From positions 9,396,040-9,460,039 of the forward strand of contig CM018048.1 of the NCBI GenBank assembly GCA_008638375.1: DNA of 64,000 bases, written 5' to 3'. The position numbers and the translations under genes are program-made. This document shows positions 34,761-47,594 of this stretch, piece after piece (the first letter of the stretch is position 1; the number at the start of each line of letters is the position of its first letter). The notes below the pieces were generated by a model, which saw nothing but the letters and a program-made list of their open reading frames with translations, made no database searches and was not told where the DNA came from. The DNA is from Nyssa sinensis. Lineage: Eukaryota > Streptophyta > Magnoliopsida > Cornales > Nyssaceae.

Positions 34761-35726
34761 CTACAAAACACACCAATAAGGGAAAAAAGTTATTGAACAA
34801 TTCAGGCCCTTCGTTAGACGACTAACTGACATCAAATCAACTTTGAATGTAGGTATACATAGCACATCATTCAAATAGTAAACAGAATTCAGATGCAGTG
34901 ATCCCTTTGCAACAATATTAGCTTTTTCACTGCTAAGCAATAGTATAGGAGGTAACGAGCAATTTTTATCTGTGCGGAAAAATAATTTTGATGATGAAGA
35001 AATATGATTCGTCGCCTCGCTATCAATGATCCAACTGTGGGAAGCGACTTTAGACAAACCTGGCTTGGTCACGGCATTTGCTTGAGAGCTAGATCCTTCA
35101 TTTTTGTTGTTAAGAAGTGATAAAAGCTGCTGCAATTGGGCCTCTGAAATTCCAACAACGTGATTACTGTCCTCTTTAGAAAGACATTCGAACACATGAT
35201 TAGCTGTGGCCCTGTTATTGTTTTTGAAACGTTTTGGGTGGCCTAAATTATATTTAACTTTTGGGGGGCCTGCTAGATACCCGTGTAATTCATAACAAGT
35301 CTGGACCCAATGGCCCAATTCTCCACAATGAGTACAATGAGGGTGTCCCCTTCCAGATCCTGAATGTCTCTTGTCTTGATCAATTTGACATCCTCCACTG
35401 AAATTACCTGCTGATTTTTCTTGCGATCTGAACTCATGTGAACCATATGGACGGTAGAACCTTCCTGTACTAGCCGATAGAGTGGATTTGCTGCTATTAT
35501 TGCCTCGAACAGCCATGACAGCGTTACCACCAGAATCACCTGTAGCGTGTGTCGAGCTCAGGAGATGCTGCTTTTCTTCTTGAAAGACGGAGGAATATGC
35601 TTGGCGAACCGAAGGGAGGGGGTTCATTAGGAGGATTTGGCTACGAACACCACTGTAATAATCATTCAATCCCATCAGAAATTGCATCAATTTTTGTTGG
35701 TCTTGTTGTGCCCCCATATACTGCAT
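34761..35726 (-). pseudogene. Copia gag C-terminus, zinc knuckle and protease
   Basis: It includes LMQFLMGLNDYYSGVRSQIL (gag), the CCHC knuckle CTHCGELGHWVQTC near 35290-35345, and WIIDSEATNHIS near 35000-35040. The protease active site normally reads D-S-G-A-T. Here Gly is Glu, which should abolish activity. Confidence 0.8.
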
Positions 35727-35817
35727 CGCTGTAGGAATTTAGTTCATCCCATAGGCCCTTTAATTTTGTGTAATAAGCAGAGACAGAGAGTTGTTCTTGT
35801 CGAAGATAGGTAATATC

Positions 35818-36258
35818 TCACTGAATCTCGAAGATGCGAGGTGCGTTTCTTTGAGAGAATCGCTCACGAAGGTCTTCCCAAACTTCATTAGCGATAGAGT
35901 AATATATCACACTGTCTGAAATTTCTGGACTGAGAGTGTTGACGATCCAGGAATGGACCATATCATTACACCGAGACCAAGCTGCATAACTTTCAGGATC
36001 TGTTGTTTTTGAAGGTGCATTGATTGAACCATTGACAAAACCTAGTTTGTTTTTGGAATTTAAAGCCAAAGTCATAGCCCTTTTCCAAGTAGAATAATTG
36101 TCTCCATTCAAGGGTTTGGAAATCAAAACCAAACCTGGATGATCTGAATGGTAAGTGAAATAGGGGTTTGAGATATTCGATCTTGAAGAATCTGCATTAG
36201 GATCGGCAATTTCTTTGCCACGAACAAAAGGAGTTGGTTGTAATTCATCATTGGCCAT
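35818..36258 (-). pseudogene. Copia gag N-terminus
   Basis: It starts MANDELQPTPFVRGKEIAD and includes HPGLVLISKPLNGDNYSTWK, LNSKNKLGFVNGSI and SYAAWSRCNDMVHSWIVNTL, standard plant copia gag motifs. The frame ends at a TGA at 35818-35820, after which gag continues to about 35727 and beyond. It begins about 75 bp inside the primer site. Confidence 0.85.
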
Positions 36259-36311
36259 GATGGCTGAAAGAGAGAGATGCTACATGATTGATTTAAAGTG
36301 TAGCGACAAAT

Positions 36312-36333
36312 CAGGATCTTAGTCCTGATACCA
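36312..36333 (-). other. Copia primer binding site
   Basis: TGGTATCAGGACTAAGATCC on the minus strand directly follows the 5' LTR end. It has the expected position and the TGGTATCAG core of a tRNA-iMet primer site. Confidence 0.8.
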
Positions 36334-36530
36334 TGAAAAGATGAAAGAGATATTGAATTTGCTTGAATGAATATTATTGATTCTCAATCGTGTATTTGTA
36401 CAAGAAGAAAAACTGACTACTCCTACAAGTCAGGGACTATGAGCTGTCTAGCTAAAAGTTAGGCAATACAATAGGAAAGATAAAATACAACAAATAAGAA
36501 AGACAATATGCACAGATTTAATTCCTAACA
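36334..36530 (-). repeat. Copia 5' LTR
   Basis: 197 bp, nearly identical to 25635-25831. It abuts the primer site on its inner side. Confidence 0.9.
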
Positions 36531-37740
36531 TCAAGTTTTAATTAATTAAAGCACTATTTTAATTAATAAGAAACGTATCTCATTTAATTTAAAATTGTAA
36601 TTTATTTTAGAAAATGAACCCAAAAAGAATATAGAGGTATAAAATGAAAAAAAAAAAGTTAGACATGAACATTCAAGGTCCCTCAAAATAAGCTAGTTTG
36701 GACCGATCGCTCAAGAACTACAATGTGGATTGATCAATGAACTTAAAGTGATTGAAAATTGATGTTTTGTAGGAGTAACTCCAACGCGGGGTGCCATCTG
36801 AGGTATCAAATTCATAACCATTAAAATGGCACCTCAAACTCAAAATTTTTCACTCCAAAGGGGGTGACATCTATGGTTGCAAAATGGCACTCAACGTTGT
36901 AGGGTGCCATTTTTACAAACTTTGGAGAGAGAAAAGGGAGATGTGCCATTTGACAGTTGGGCCATTTCTATTTTTATTGTTACAACAGCTACCATTCCAA
37001 TAACTCTATTTCAACGAAGAATTCTATAAATACAGGGAGTTTGTGAAGAGAAAACTTACCAAAGCCAGAACAATCACTCCGAAAATTATTCTATAAATTT
37101 AGAATGATTTTATTTATTTAACTAATTTTTATAATTAAATAATTTTTTAATTTAGTTAATTTTTATAATTAAATAATTTTTTAATTTAGTTAATTGTTAG
37201 ACTTTTCCATTTTCCTAGAATGCATTTCGTCAAAGGAAAAAAGTGGCTACAAAGATATTCTTTTGAAGTTTTGCTAGAGAAAACACAGAAAAGAAAGCAA
37301 AGATTCTATAGGTATAATATATATATATATATATATATATATTTTATTTCTGGTAAGAAAAAAACACTTCAAAAACATATAATTTTGACTGAACAATGGT
37401 AGTAGTTCATCATTATGATCACATCCACCATCATAACATACGAGAACTTGATATATATATATATATATATATATAGTCTATTTTTTTATATTTATAATTC
37501 AAGCCTTAAAAGTAATAACATGGTTGTTTAATTAATATAGTATCAATACTTTGATTATGAGAAATTTTTGTTCTATCATTGTTATATTTGTACAAAATCA
37601 TACTCTATTATATTCTACATACCTTAACTCAAATTTTTAAAGTAGTTAGTAGTTTAAAATAACAAATACTTTAACTCTCTACTCACTTTCTCTCCCAATA
37701 AATCATCACTTTCTCTCTTCTCTTTCACATGTAGGATAAG
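36531..37740 (+). repeat. Dispersed repeat, right piece of copy C
   Basis: Blocks CAAGGTCCCTC, AGTTTGGACC, GATTGATCAATGAA, TTTCCTAGAATGCATTT, GAAAGCAAAGATT and ACTGAACAATGGTAG align with copies A and B. An interior stretch (36771-37060) with repeated GGGTGCCAT / ATGGCAC words in opposite directions may be a small separate MITE. Two (AT)n tracts. No gene. Confidence 0.45.
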
Positions 37741-38434
37741 AACAATCAAAAAGATAAATAAAATAAATTTAATACTAAATTTTTATAATTCCTTTAATGC
37801 ATTGTTAAATGTGCAACATATAAAAATAAAATATTATGTGATTGGCAGATCTACATGGGGACTAGGGGTCATGGTGTCACGCCCCGGATGTCCACGAACT
37901 CGGGGAGCGACTGAACGAAAGAAAAGAAAAGAAAAGAAAAAAATAAGACAATGCAGTAAATTTAATTGAAATCTCCCTCATTATTCTCTCAAGCTTCTCT
38001 CAAAAATTTAAGTGAAAACTCGACATTCAATTTAACTCAAAATCGTCCGTAAAACAATCTTAAATCACTTCCAAAAACCCCCTTTAAATGACGTCTCGAA
38101 TGGCCCCAAAAATAGGTTAAGGTACAGCCCATGAATAGTTCAAAAAACCTACCAAGAATTGTACAAGGGAGAGGGCCTAACACACCCCATGTTAATGGTC
38201 AAATATGGCCTAAAGATGATCACTCATACAGCCCTTGATGAGGCCCAAAACATGGCCCAAACATAGGCCAAACATGGCCCAAAATGGCATCCAAATGTAG
38301 CTCAAAAGTCATCCCAAAATGGTCTAAAATGTACTCAAAAAGTTGGTTCAAACATGTGCTTTAATGGCCTCAAAATGGTTTTGTAATGTAGGTCATGACA
38401 TACCCAAAACAAGAGATGCACAATAGTTGGACAG

Positions 38435-38560
38435 CATGCAAGGCAGCAGGGGCAAGGCAGGGCGCATGGCGCGCGCAGGCGGCGTGGGCAGGCAGGCACT
38501 GGCGCAAGCGCGCGGCGAGCAGACGGGCGCGCGGCTGTCGGGCACTGTAGCATAGAGGCC
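38435..38560. other. GC-rich patch in the solo LTR
   Basis: A run dominated by GGCGCGCGC, GGCAGGCAGG and CGCGCGGC words, in sharp contrast to the AT-rich surroundings. The short Ala/Arg/Pro-rich frame across it looks like a composition effect and not a protein. Confidence 0.7.
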
Positions 38561-39379
38561 AAATCTGATTTTTTTCTCAGTGCACTATTCATGGCTGCAA
38601 CCTATTTGTCCATTTTTGAATTTTTTTTCAAGTCTTTTAAACCCTCTTTTCTTCACACTTTTAGCCCACTTGTTCAAGGTTCCTAAACCCCCATTTTGAC
38701 ATTTTTTTTTCACTCTTTTTAACGGTCATTTCCACACCTATTTTTCTCTTGATTCTACCAAAATTTGGACATAGTTTCATTCATTTCTTTAAGTGTTTTC
38801 CCACCTAATTTTTCAGAAGATATATGAACATAAATTCATCAACAATCCACTCTCATTCGGTGGCCACAAATCCATCAATTAAACCTACATCCTCCATTTC
38901 CAACACATCTATATAATACACATTTAACTCCCCAAACACCAAGCAGCCTCTATTACACATTTAAGTAAAGTATCATGCATTTATTTGAGTTCGAACTCAT
39001 ACATTTTCAAAATGGCCCAAGGTTTAAAGTTCACAATTTACATAAGTTTAAATACAAGAAGTTGGGCTCTTGCCCACACATTCAAAACATGCCCCCAAGG
39101 GCCAAATCTTCCGCAAAATCTATTTCCTTCCTTTTTCTTCAACACTCAATGAAGTCTCAAGCAACTGGTGCCTCATCTGAAATATATTGCCCACGAATGG
39201 GTCAGCTCAACTGCTGGTATGATAACTCACTAATACTAGCAACAAATTTAGGACATGGCATGTGCAAGTGTACAATTTCAAGATATAATTTCCCTTCTCG
39301 TTGTTTAATGCAATGCAAACACACTATGCATGACTCACACATGCAAACTCTATGCCACACCCATGTCAACTCCATGCCA

Positions 39380-39451
39380 TGTCAACTCTATGCCATGTCC
39401 ATGCCTCGTTTTACGGACCTTCCCCGAAGGACATGAGTAACCAAGTATGTC
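39380..39451. repeat. 44-bp tandem repeat, interrupted array (left part)
   Basis: TTTTACGGACCTTCCCCGAA then GGACATGAGTAACCAAGTATG. The array continues at 42394-42500 beyond the nested repeat, giving about three copies with a 44-bp period. Confidence 0.75.
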
Positions 39452-42180
39452 TGTCACGCCCCGAATTCCAGCGAACCCGAGGCGCGAGTAACGAGACAAA
39501 AAGAAATAAAATAATAAAGGAATAAAAGATAATTAAGGACGATCACATACATTCTACATACTGTTCTGATAAATACATAAGGTCTGGTCCATCTCTTCAC
39601 CACATACAAAATAAAATACAGTTGCGGGCTTATGCCCTTACACAGTATCAAAAGCGCCCCTTGGGCCTAGCATAGCCCCTAATCAGCTCATCTCCACGTC
39701 TCGTACAGCTGGGACATCATCTGCAATGTTTGCCCCACTAAAGGGGTCAGCTCAACATGCTGGTACAATATAATGCTAATGCAAGAAACAGAACTAAGGT
39801 CGTGGCATGTGCAAGTGTACAGTTATTTCTATATGGCATTCGATATCATGATGGCAGCATATAAACAATATGCAGTATATGAGCTGTATGCGTGACACAC
39901 CCATGCAACTCTATGCCACCCATGTCTCATGATACGGTCATTCTCCGCTGGTATGAGTACTGCCGCGTATGTCTCGCTTCACGGTCCGGAATCCGTCAGG
40001 CAGGCAAGTACCTATTGGCCGATTTTGGGTTTTTCACCACAGGATCTGCACCCTCATAATGCAAAGCACCAAGTGCTTACCCACGCCATGTCCAAAGAAT
40101 CACACTATGCCAATATGCTCTGATTTCATCATGTCATAATGTAATCTCAATGATGCATCTCATTCATACATAAAGCATGCCTTCAAGTGTACAATTCATA
40201 ATATCAACAGTTCTTCAAAGCATATGATTCACACACTACACTAACACATGCGATACACCCATAATCATCATCCAACTTAACAAAATAGCACGTAGCACAT
40301 AAGCATGTGAACACTCCAGCAAACATGTGAACAATCAATGCAGCGAAGCAAGTATTCTTAATCTCAATTCTATTTCTTACTTAGCACAATATATCGTACC
40401 TGGTAAAGGATCTCAAACCGAAAAAGTATACTCGTAGTAAAGTGAAACCACCGTAAGAACACCGAAGGTCAGGTCACCTTCTCTTTGCCTTTCCGTGTCC
40501 CTAAAATTCATAACACGAAACTCAGTTTAATTGTCACTTGAATTATGCTATTCATCAAATTTTATGTCTTTATCTTATAAGCTTCTACTTTGCTAAATTA
40601 AACTCTACTATTGAATCCGGGACGTTGAAGAAAATAATTTTAGGCTTTCGTAGAATTCAATTCGGGCACCTGGGTTAAAAAGGGCAAAATAGTCATTTTG
40701 CACTTTACACGGGTCCTTACATTTCGTGACCTCTTTTCACAAATCGGACTCCACGGTTGAGTCTGGAATGCTCGAGATAATAAAGTTTCACTATTTGTTT
40801 ACTTAATTCGGAGTTCATTTGACTGTATTTCAATTCAGGGGTATTTTGGTAATTTTATATGTTACTACGGGTCTTTTATTTTTTGGGACACTGTCTCGTA
40901 AAATGGACCTCACCATTGGTCTCAGAATGGTCGAGATAGTCAAAATACACTAATGACTTGTCCCATTTGAACTCCGGGATATTTTAGAATATTTAATTAA
41001 TTAAATTAATTTATTAATTAATTAATTTAATTAATCTTTTATTAATATTTTATTAATATTTAATTCTGGTGGGCCTAACTGTAATTTCTCCAAAGTTCAG
41101 GGGTTAAAATGTAATTTCTGAAAGTTCAGGGTCAAGGTTCAATTTCCAAAAGGTTCAGGGTCAAGGTTCAATTTCCAAAAGGTTCAGGGTCAAGGTTCAA
41201 TTTTCAAAAGGTTCAAGGTTCAAATTGAAATTAGTTTAATTTACTATCCCTAATCAGGTTAACCAAACAGGGGCTTATCCAGAACAGGGATAGGATATCC
41301 CTGTTCCTATTTTAATTTAAAATTTTTAATTTCTTATATCCGTAACCAAACGCCCCAATTTAGTTTTTAATTTAAAACCAGTGAGCGACACGTGGCAGGG
41401 GCGGGTCAGCCTGAGCCCGACCCGACCCGAACCGACCCAACCCGGACCCGAACAGTGCCCCCTTCGTCCCCCGTTTTTTCGGCGAAGCTTCGGTCGCCTT
41501 CTCCGGCGCCGGTGGCCGGAATTTCAGAAAATCAAATTTTTAAAATTGCTTTTCTTGGTGTTTTCGAAGCCTCTTTCAATTCCAAATCATTCTAAAACAT
41601 TTTTGGAACCTTTTAACACTGTTTTGAAGCTCCCAATCACAATGAAAAGCCTAGACTCCCCCCCATGGCCGTGACCTGCACATCCCTTTTTCTCTCTCAT
41701 TTCTCTACCATTTTAGTTGATTCGTGTCCCTAAATTCTCCATATTTCATGCTCTATAAGTTCCAACAATTAAATCTAAACAATAGGCTACAAAACAGATC
41801 ATGTATATATGAGATTTCTAGAGAGAGAAAATAATGGGTTTTGTTGTTTTACCTCCGTTTCTCTCTCCTTCTCTTGGTTCAACCACTGGTCCTCAATTGC
41901 TCTTCACCTTGAAGCTCCTCCCTTTGTTTCCCTTTCAAAATCAGAATACACTCCCTTCTCCCTTTTTCCCTTCACTTTCTCTCTCTATCTCTCTCTCTCT
42001 CTCTAATTTCACGATCGGCCTGCTCCTCTCAACTCCCACCACACACACATATACATACAGACTACACTCACACACTTCCAACCACTCTCTTACACACACA
42101 CCATGCCCCTCCCATGCTTGTTTGAGTGTGTTACACTCAAACTCACACACACACACAACCGGGTACACCACTGTGCACTG

Positions 42181-42213
<33 letters not shown>

Positions 42214-42393
42214 AATATATACATATATATATTCTCCAAATCTAAATATGTATATAATATATATATATATACATGCTCATGTAGCATACACATAATTATA
42301 CACATACAATACACACATCACATTCATAATAATAATAATAATAATAATAATATTGACAAAGAAAATAAAATAAAAAAAATCCATGTCATAACA
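39452..42393 (-). mobile_element. Nested solo LTR (2.94 kb)
   Basis: In minus orientation TGTTATGACATGG...GGGGCGTGACA with exact duplication ATGTC (39447-39451 and 42394-42398). Closest in layout and ends to 29680-32656. Hairpin at 42121-42141, donor-like GTAAA at 41852, acceptor-like TTTTAG|GGACACG at 40501, CACGTG at 41389-41394. No protein coding. Confidence 0.85.
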
Positions 42394-43772
42394 ATGTCTC
42401 ATTTTACGGACCTTCCCCGAAGGACATGAGTAACCAAGTATGTCTCATTTTAAGGACCTTCCCTGAAGGACATGAGTAACCAAGTATGCACAGCACTAAG
42501 TGCCCAACTCACACTATGCTTCCAAGGAATCACACTATGCCAAATGCCATGATTCCATTATGCAAGTTCAATGAGTCATTTCATCAAACATATGGTGTGT
42601 CCCTTTTCAAGTCATGCATTTAAACCCCACATAATTCATAACTTTAAATTCTCATAAATTGCTTCACATAACATAGGTCATAACCATACACCTTAACACA
42701 TTTCTCAAGCCATAATATCACAATTTCACCAACCAACAAGAATTTCACAAAGTCACTAACATTCCATGCAAGACTAATACATTACACAACCAATTCCCCT
42801 CCAAGATGCCAAGTAAATATCACATAAATACATATCAAATATAGCAATCAAATACCAAGACAAGATAAGTCATCTTCATAGCAACAAAACATCAAATAAA
42901 CCAAAGAATACATAAAGCCTCAAATTTCTAACTCTAAGTCCTTCAAAGTAACACCTCTTAAATAACTTCCTAACATGAAATAAACATCTAAACCAATCAA
43001 TCAACATGTAATAAGGTAGGAAAAACTAAATCTATTCCTAGCTTAGCAAGAAATCATACCTAAAATCAATTTTTCTCCAACTGTAGAAGTTGTACTTGCT
43101 GGATCGCCAAATTGTTCAGTGACAATATAGATCTTGGGAAGGGGAACAATTTCCTAGAAGGGACCTAGATGAGATTCCAAGTGGAAAGGTGTGTTTTGGA
43201 GGCTTGAAATTTGAAGAAATAAGAGTTTTTCTCTCAACTTCATGACCTGAATGTGGGTTGCTCCCAAATCTGATATAAAATGGATTCTAGAACACTCTAA
43301 GTGTTCTATTTATAATGGTGGAGCAAAAGGCATGGGGCAAATGACCATTTTACCTTTAATGAGCCCAAATCCTGTTACTCTACAACCCGTTCCTAAAAGC
43401 TTCAATTTGAAATTTTGTTTTAACCAATATTCATAAAATTATTTTAAATAAAAACTCTTAGAAGAAAACATTTTCATTTGAGGTCGGTTTAGGCCCGTTC
43501 CACTCGAGCCACCCGAACACCTTTTTTGTCTAATTTTGAAATAGTTTCCATTTTAGCTGAAATTTGAATAGTAGCTACCTCACAATATTCTAAGCATATT
43601 TTTTTTCTATGACACACTCCAAATATGCTTCTAAATATGTCAAACGGTAAACTGACGTATTTAGATGCTTTACCGGTAAAACCGGGCTTTACCGACAAAA
43701 CCGTGTATGCCAAATGTCCTACCGGCAAAAACGAAAAAAATTTTCTCATCTTTTTCAGATCTCTACACATGG

Positions 43773-45589
43773 CCCCCAAATTTTTTTTTTTTCAACCCTT
43801 ATTTTTTTATGGATTTTTTTTTTTCAAATAAGGAGTTGACTCTCAAATTTTTTTATTTTTTTTATACGAGATCCACTTAAATTTCCTCTCTATGTCAATA
43901 GTCTAGATTTGCCACTAATTATGTGACACTTGATGTAATGATTCAAAAATTATTTAATATTAAATAATTGACTAAAAATCGTAATTATGATAAATTAGTT
44001 ATGAATAATGGAAATAAATAAAGTAGAACAAGTTTGATAACCATTGGATGTCAATTAGTTGTGTTATGTGACCAAAGGGTATTTTTTCATTTTACTGAGA
44101 GCACGAGACTACGTAAGGATAGTATCTGAAAAACAATTACTATGAAATATACGTGATTTCGATTTGATATAAAAACTAATGAGGGTACTATTTATTAAGA
44201 ATACCAAAAAATTTATATCAAATTTTCATTAATTAAACTATTATTTAATTAATAAAAAATAATGATTTTAATATTCTTATTTAGATGAATACATATTACT
44301 ATTGAATATATTCGCTTGTCAAATATCTAAGATCTTAAGTTCATGCTAATATTAAGATAATAACAATGATAATAAACATGCATACATAAAAAATAGAGAC
44401 ACGGAGGTTTTTACTTAGAAAACTTCCGGGGGAATAAAAGCCAACCAGCTATAAAAGAACTATTAATTAATATAATACAGTACAAGTCTACAAAGATATA
44501 ACCTCTCAAATAACTAACTTGTCACCTCTAGTAGATTACCACTAGTCTATTTGAACATTCTCCTTGCTTTCTTCAAACTTGGTTAATTTTCTACAACTCC
44601 ATCGCCATCCATAACCTACAAATCTAGCACTACAATAGTATGCAACTTCTTGCACAATAAAAGTACATGCCTAAGTCTTTTATAAGCACCTATGTTTACT
44701 TCCCTAGCACTAGCTATATAGAACTCCACCACATGATTCAAAACGTTCTTATAAGCTAACTATATTATAAAGAAAAACTAAAACAATAAATATCTCAATA
44801 GATTTTTGCGTTTTATTAGGATATTTTTGCATGTATCACAAATTACCCTATTTATACTAAAAAATTTGTGTATAAATCCTAAACCAAATTAGAAAAAGCC
44901 TCTTGCATGATTTTAGCAAGTATTGCCTAATCGACCCACAAAATTGGGATACACGTTCAGATGGTGGAGCATCCCTCGTTTGGATGTGGCACTGTATTCT
45001 GACAAAACTTTTCCTTCTTCATTTCAAACTGAAAAGTTATTAGAAATCAAGTCCAGTTTTGCGACAAAATAAATGCAAATTTTCTAATTCTCTTTTACAA
45101 AACATTAAAATAAATTTAAATGTTTTTTAATATATAATTTTCATAAGTAGACTTATCTTATAACTAAAACTAACTCATACTTCATCATTTTAACCATTGT
45201 ATACTTTATATCTAAGCTTAAAAATAATTCTAATCCTAGATTTTGTGCATTTAATGCATGAAGAGATATCTTAAATTGTACACATCTTTAGATATTGATG
45301 TAGTTACAAGTCTTATTCAGTTTTCACTTTATCACTAGTAATAAATCATATGACTCAACAGTTACATGTATAAACAATTATAACCTTTTGAAAAAAAAAA
45401 AAAATTTGTCTCAAGATGAGCTTGTAGCATTTTTTTTTCACTTTGTAACGGGTCAATCGGTTGAGCCATTTCCTGAAGCAGAAGTTCAACTTTAAAAATT
45501 CATTTTAAATTCGATTGTGATCAAATTTATACTCAAACTGAATCTTTTTAACCAGTTTCAACTCAAAATTCTTTGTACAAAAATAAAGG
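43773..45589. other. Intergenic spacer, no gene seen
   Basis: AT-rich sequence with poly-T runs near 43780-43865 and no recognisable coding or RNA feature. Confidence 0.55.
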
Positions 45590-46056
45590 ATAAATTATAC
45601 TGACCTTTATAAAATGACATTGACTTTTTTAATTTTTACTAACAAACTACAAGGACCTCCTATCTAGTCTTATTTGTTTTCCAAATGACAAAAGTGCATA
45701 TTCCATGTTTTTCTTTTTCTTTTTTAATTTTGATCAATTTTTTAAACTTTTTTTTCTTTCATTTTCAAATAAATATGAATTAAAATCTTCTTTGACTAAT
45801 AAATATAAGTTATTTATCTTGAAATTATTTTTTATATAAAATGAAAAAAAAAATTGAAAAAGTTAGAAAAAGGTCAAAATTAAAAAAATGAAAAAAAAAG
45901 GGAGAGAAATGTGCACTTTTGTTATTTTAAAAAAAATAAGGCTGGAAGGCTTGTCTTTGTAATTTGTCAATAAAAATAAAAAAAATCAATATCATTTTAG
46001 AAATTTTAAGAAATTTTTTTGTAATTTTCATAAAAGACGACAGTGTAATTTAGGTA
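45590..46056. mobile_element. MITE with long inverted ends
   Basis: The first roughly 110 bp (ATAAATTATACTGACC..., TGACATTGACTTTTTTAATT, GACAAAAGTGCA) and the last roughly 140 bp are imperfect inverse copies (TGCACTTTTGTTATTT, AAAATCAATATCATTTTA, GTGTAATTTA). The interior is T-rich and then A-rich. There is no coding capacity. It resembles common plant MITEs with AAATTACACTGACC ends. No target duplication was resolved. Confidence 0.6.
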
Positions 46057-46893
46057 AAAACATTTATGAATTTTTGAGAAGATGTCAAAAATGCTTTTCT
46101 GATAAAGTGACCTAAAAGAGGGTTGTTTTCATAATGTCAGAACTACTTGGTTTAAAAAACAAATATACTAGTTGTTGTGGATAAATTGAAGCTCTTGGAG
46201 TCTAATTTTATTTAAAAATATGTTCCAATTGAAGATGTCAAAGGGTTTGGGAGTTATGATCATGTGAAGTTGGGTTAGTTAAGAGGGAATACATTTACAC
46301 ATTATATAAACATGACCACGATGACTTAAGGAATTTAAATACATTAACTGTGGTTGCGTTTGAGTCATTCTTGACTCCTAACACAATGTAAAGAGTGTCA
46401 TTATAAATATGTTAAATTGAGAATTAATAATTGTAAAATCAAATGACATGACAACTAAATAAGATGGATCATTATATGTGAATAGAAATTAAGTAGATTA
46501 AAATAGAATTCGACCAAATCTGTTGAATAAAATAAAGATGGAATATTACTAAAATTTACTTGAGGTACCTAGGAGTCCTAAATGATCCAAATGTTAGAGA
46601 GGAATCAAATGTTAGAGAGGATCCAAATTACTTTTACACTATCTTTCAAATTCTTGAGTACATTTTGGGATAAATTAAGGGGATTCGACAATAGATCCGT
46701 TAAGTAGTACAATATCAAATCCAAAATACTTTTACTCAAAAAGTTCCTAAATATTTTATTAACAAAAAAATGTCCATTTGGTATAACAATTTAAAGATGA
46801 CCACAACTTTGGTATAAAACATCACGGTTGATGCACCAATACTGCCACATCAGCACCTCTTTTTCTACAAATTTCAAAGTTAAATAACTTGCA

Positions 46894-46924
<31 letters not shown>

Positions 46925-46999
46925 TTTGATCCATCAAATAAGATTTATATTGCATATAAAATTTTGTTTGAAAAAAATCATCTTTTTAAAATAGAGAAG
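46057..46999. other. Intergenic spacer, no gene seen
   Basis: AT-rich with an (AT)n tract near 46898-46919. The 5' edge of the following gypsy remnant's LTR may lie at or beyond the end of this stretch. Confidence 0.5.
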
Positions 47000-47563
47000 T
47001 TTTGTTTCACACATCACAAACGAAATGTGCGTGATGCAGTACGCATTGCAGACGCATACTTGGCAACATTAGAGTGTTGTCGTAGAGAAAAATAGCAAGA
47101 ATTAACCTTTTATTTTTAAATAGTTATAACTTTATGCACAAGGGTCAAACATTAGTTTTTATTAATTTTTTCATTTTTAGTAACTTTCGATTCTAGCCGA
47201 ATATGGGTCAAATAAGCTCGGATCTTCTTTTTGTTTTCACAAGCGTCTTATTTTTTGTTGTATTTCAATTTTTAGAAAGTTTTGAATTTTGCCATATTTT
47301 TGGTCAAATTCATATCTTTTCATTTATTTTATGCCTTTTTGGCCAATAGGGTTTTAACCTTATAAATAAAATGATATTTAATGATAGTGGTAGCTTTTTG
47401 GTGATAAGAAAATTCTCTTGAGAATTATTTTCTCTTGCCTAACTCTTGGTATTCGTAAGAATCAACGAGTGTCGGATGTCTTTTACTACTAGCATCTTTC
47501 TGTGAGAAAATCAACAAGTTGAAAAGAAAGTCGTGATTGATTTTTCCATTACGCACTGCATTA
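47000..47563 (+). repeat. Probable 5' LTR region of a Ty3/gypsy remnant
   Basis: A TATAAATA box (47361-47368) lies about 235 bp before a degenerate primer site TTGGTATTAGAATC (47564-47577), followed at once by the gag start. The LTR's left edge is not resolved and its partner is outside the window, if present. Confidence 0.45.
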
Positions 47564-47594
47564 GTTGGTATTAGAATCGCGTTCGTTCGAGACC

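Larger units (their letters stand above)
25635..36530 (-). mobile_element. Ty1/copia retrotransposon interrupted by two solo LTRs
   Basis: Identical-length 197-bp LTRs (25635-25831 and 36334-36530), a primer site and a polypurine tract define a minus-strand element. Removing the two inserted repeats with one copy of each duplication leaves about 4.99 kb, a normal copia length. Gene order is gag, protease, integrase, RT, RNase H. Several stops and shifts break the polyprotein, so it is inactive. The bases next to the LTRs (CAATC and TCAAG) do not match, so no target duplication is visible. Confidence 0.9.
37875..43767 (-). mobile_element. Solo LTR (about 2.95 kb net) containing a nested solo LTR
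   Basis: In minus orientation TGTAGAGATCTGAAAAAG...CGGGGCGTGACA, flanked by CATGG (37870-37874 and 43768-43772). The nested repeat at 39452-42393 splits it inside its own 44-bp tandem array. It carries an unusual GC-rich patch (38435-38560). No coding region. It is older and more diverged in sequence than its neighbours. Confidence 0.75.

Noticed and set aside
36771..37060. Separate MITE with GGAGTAACTCC ends
   Set aside because: Inverted GGGTGCCAT words are present, but the termini and target duplication are too weak for a separate element.
38335..38592. Ala/Arg/Pro-rich 85-codon frame
   Set aside because: It comes from the GC-rich patch in a solo LTR and has no domain or conservation signal.
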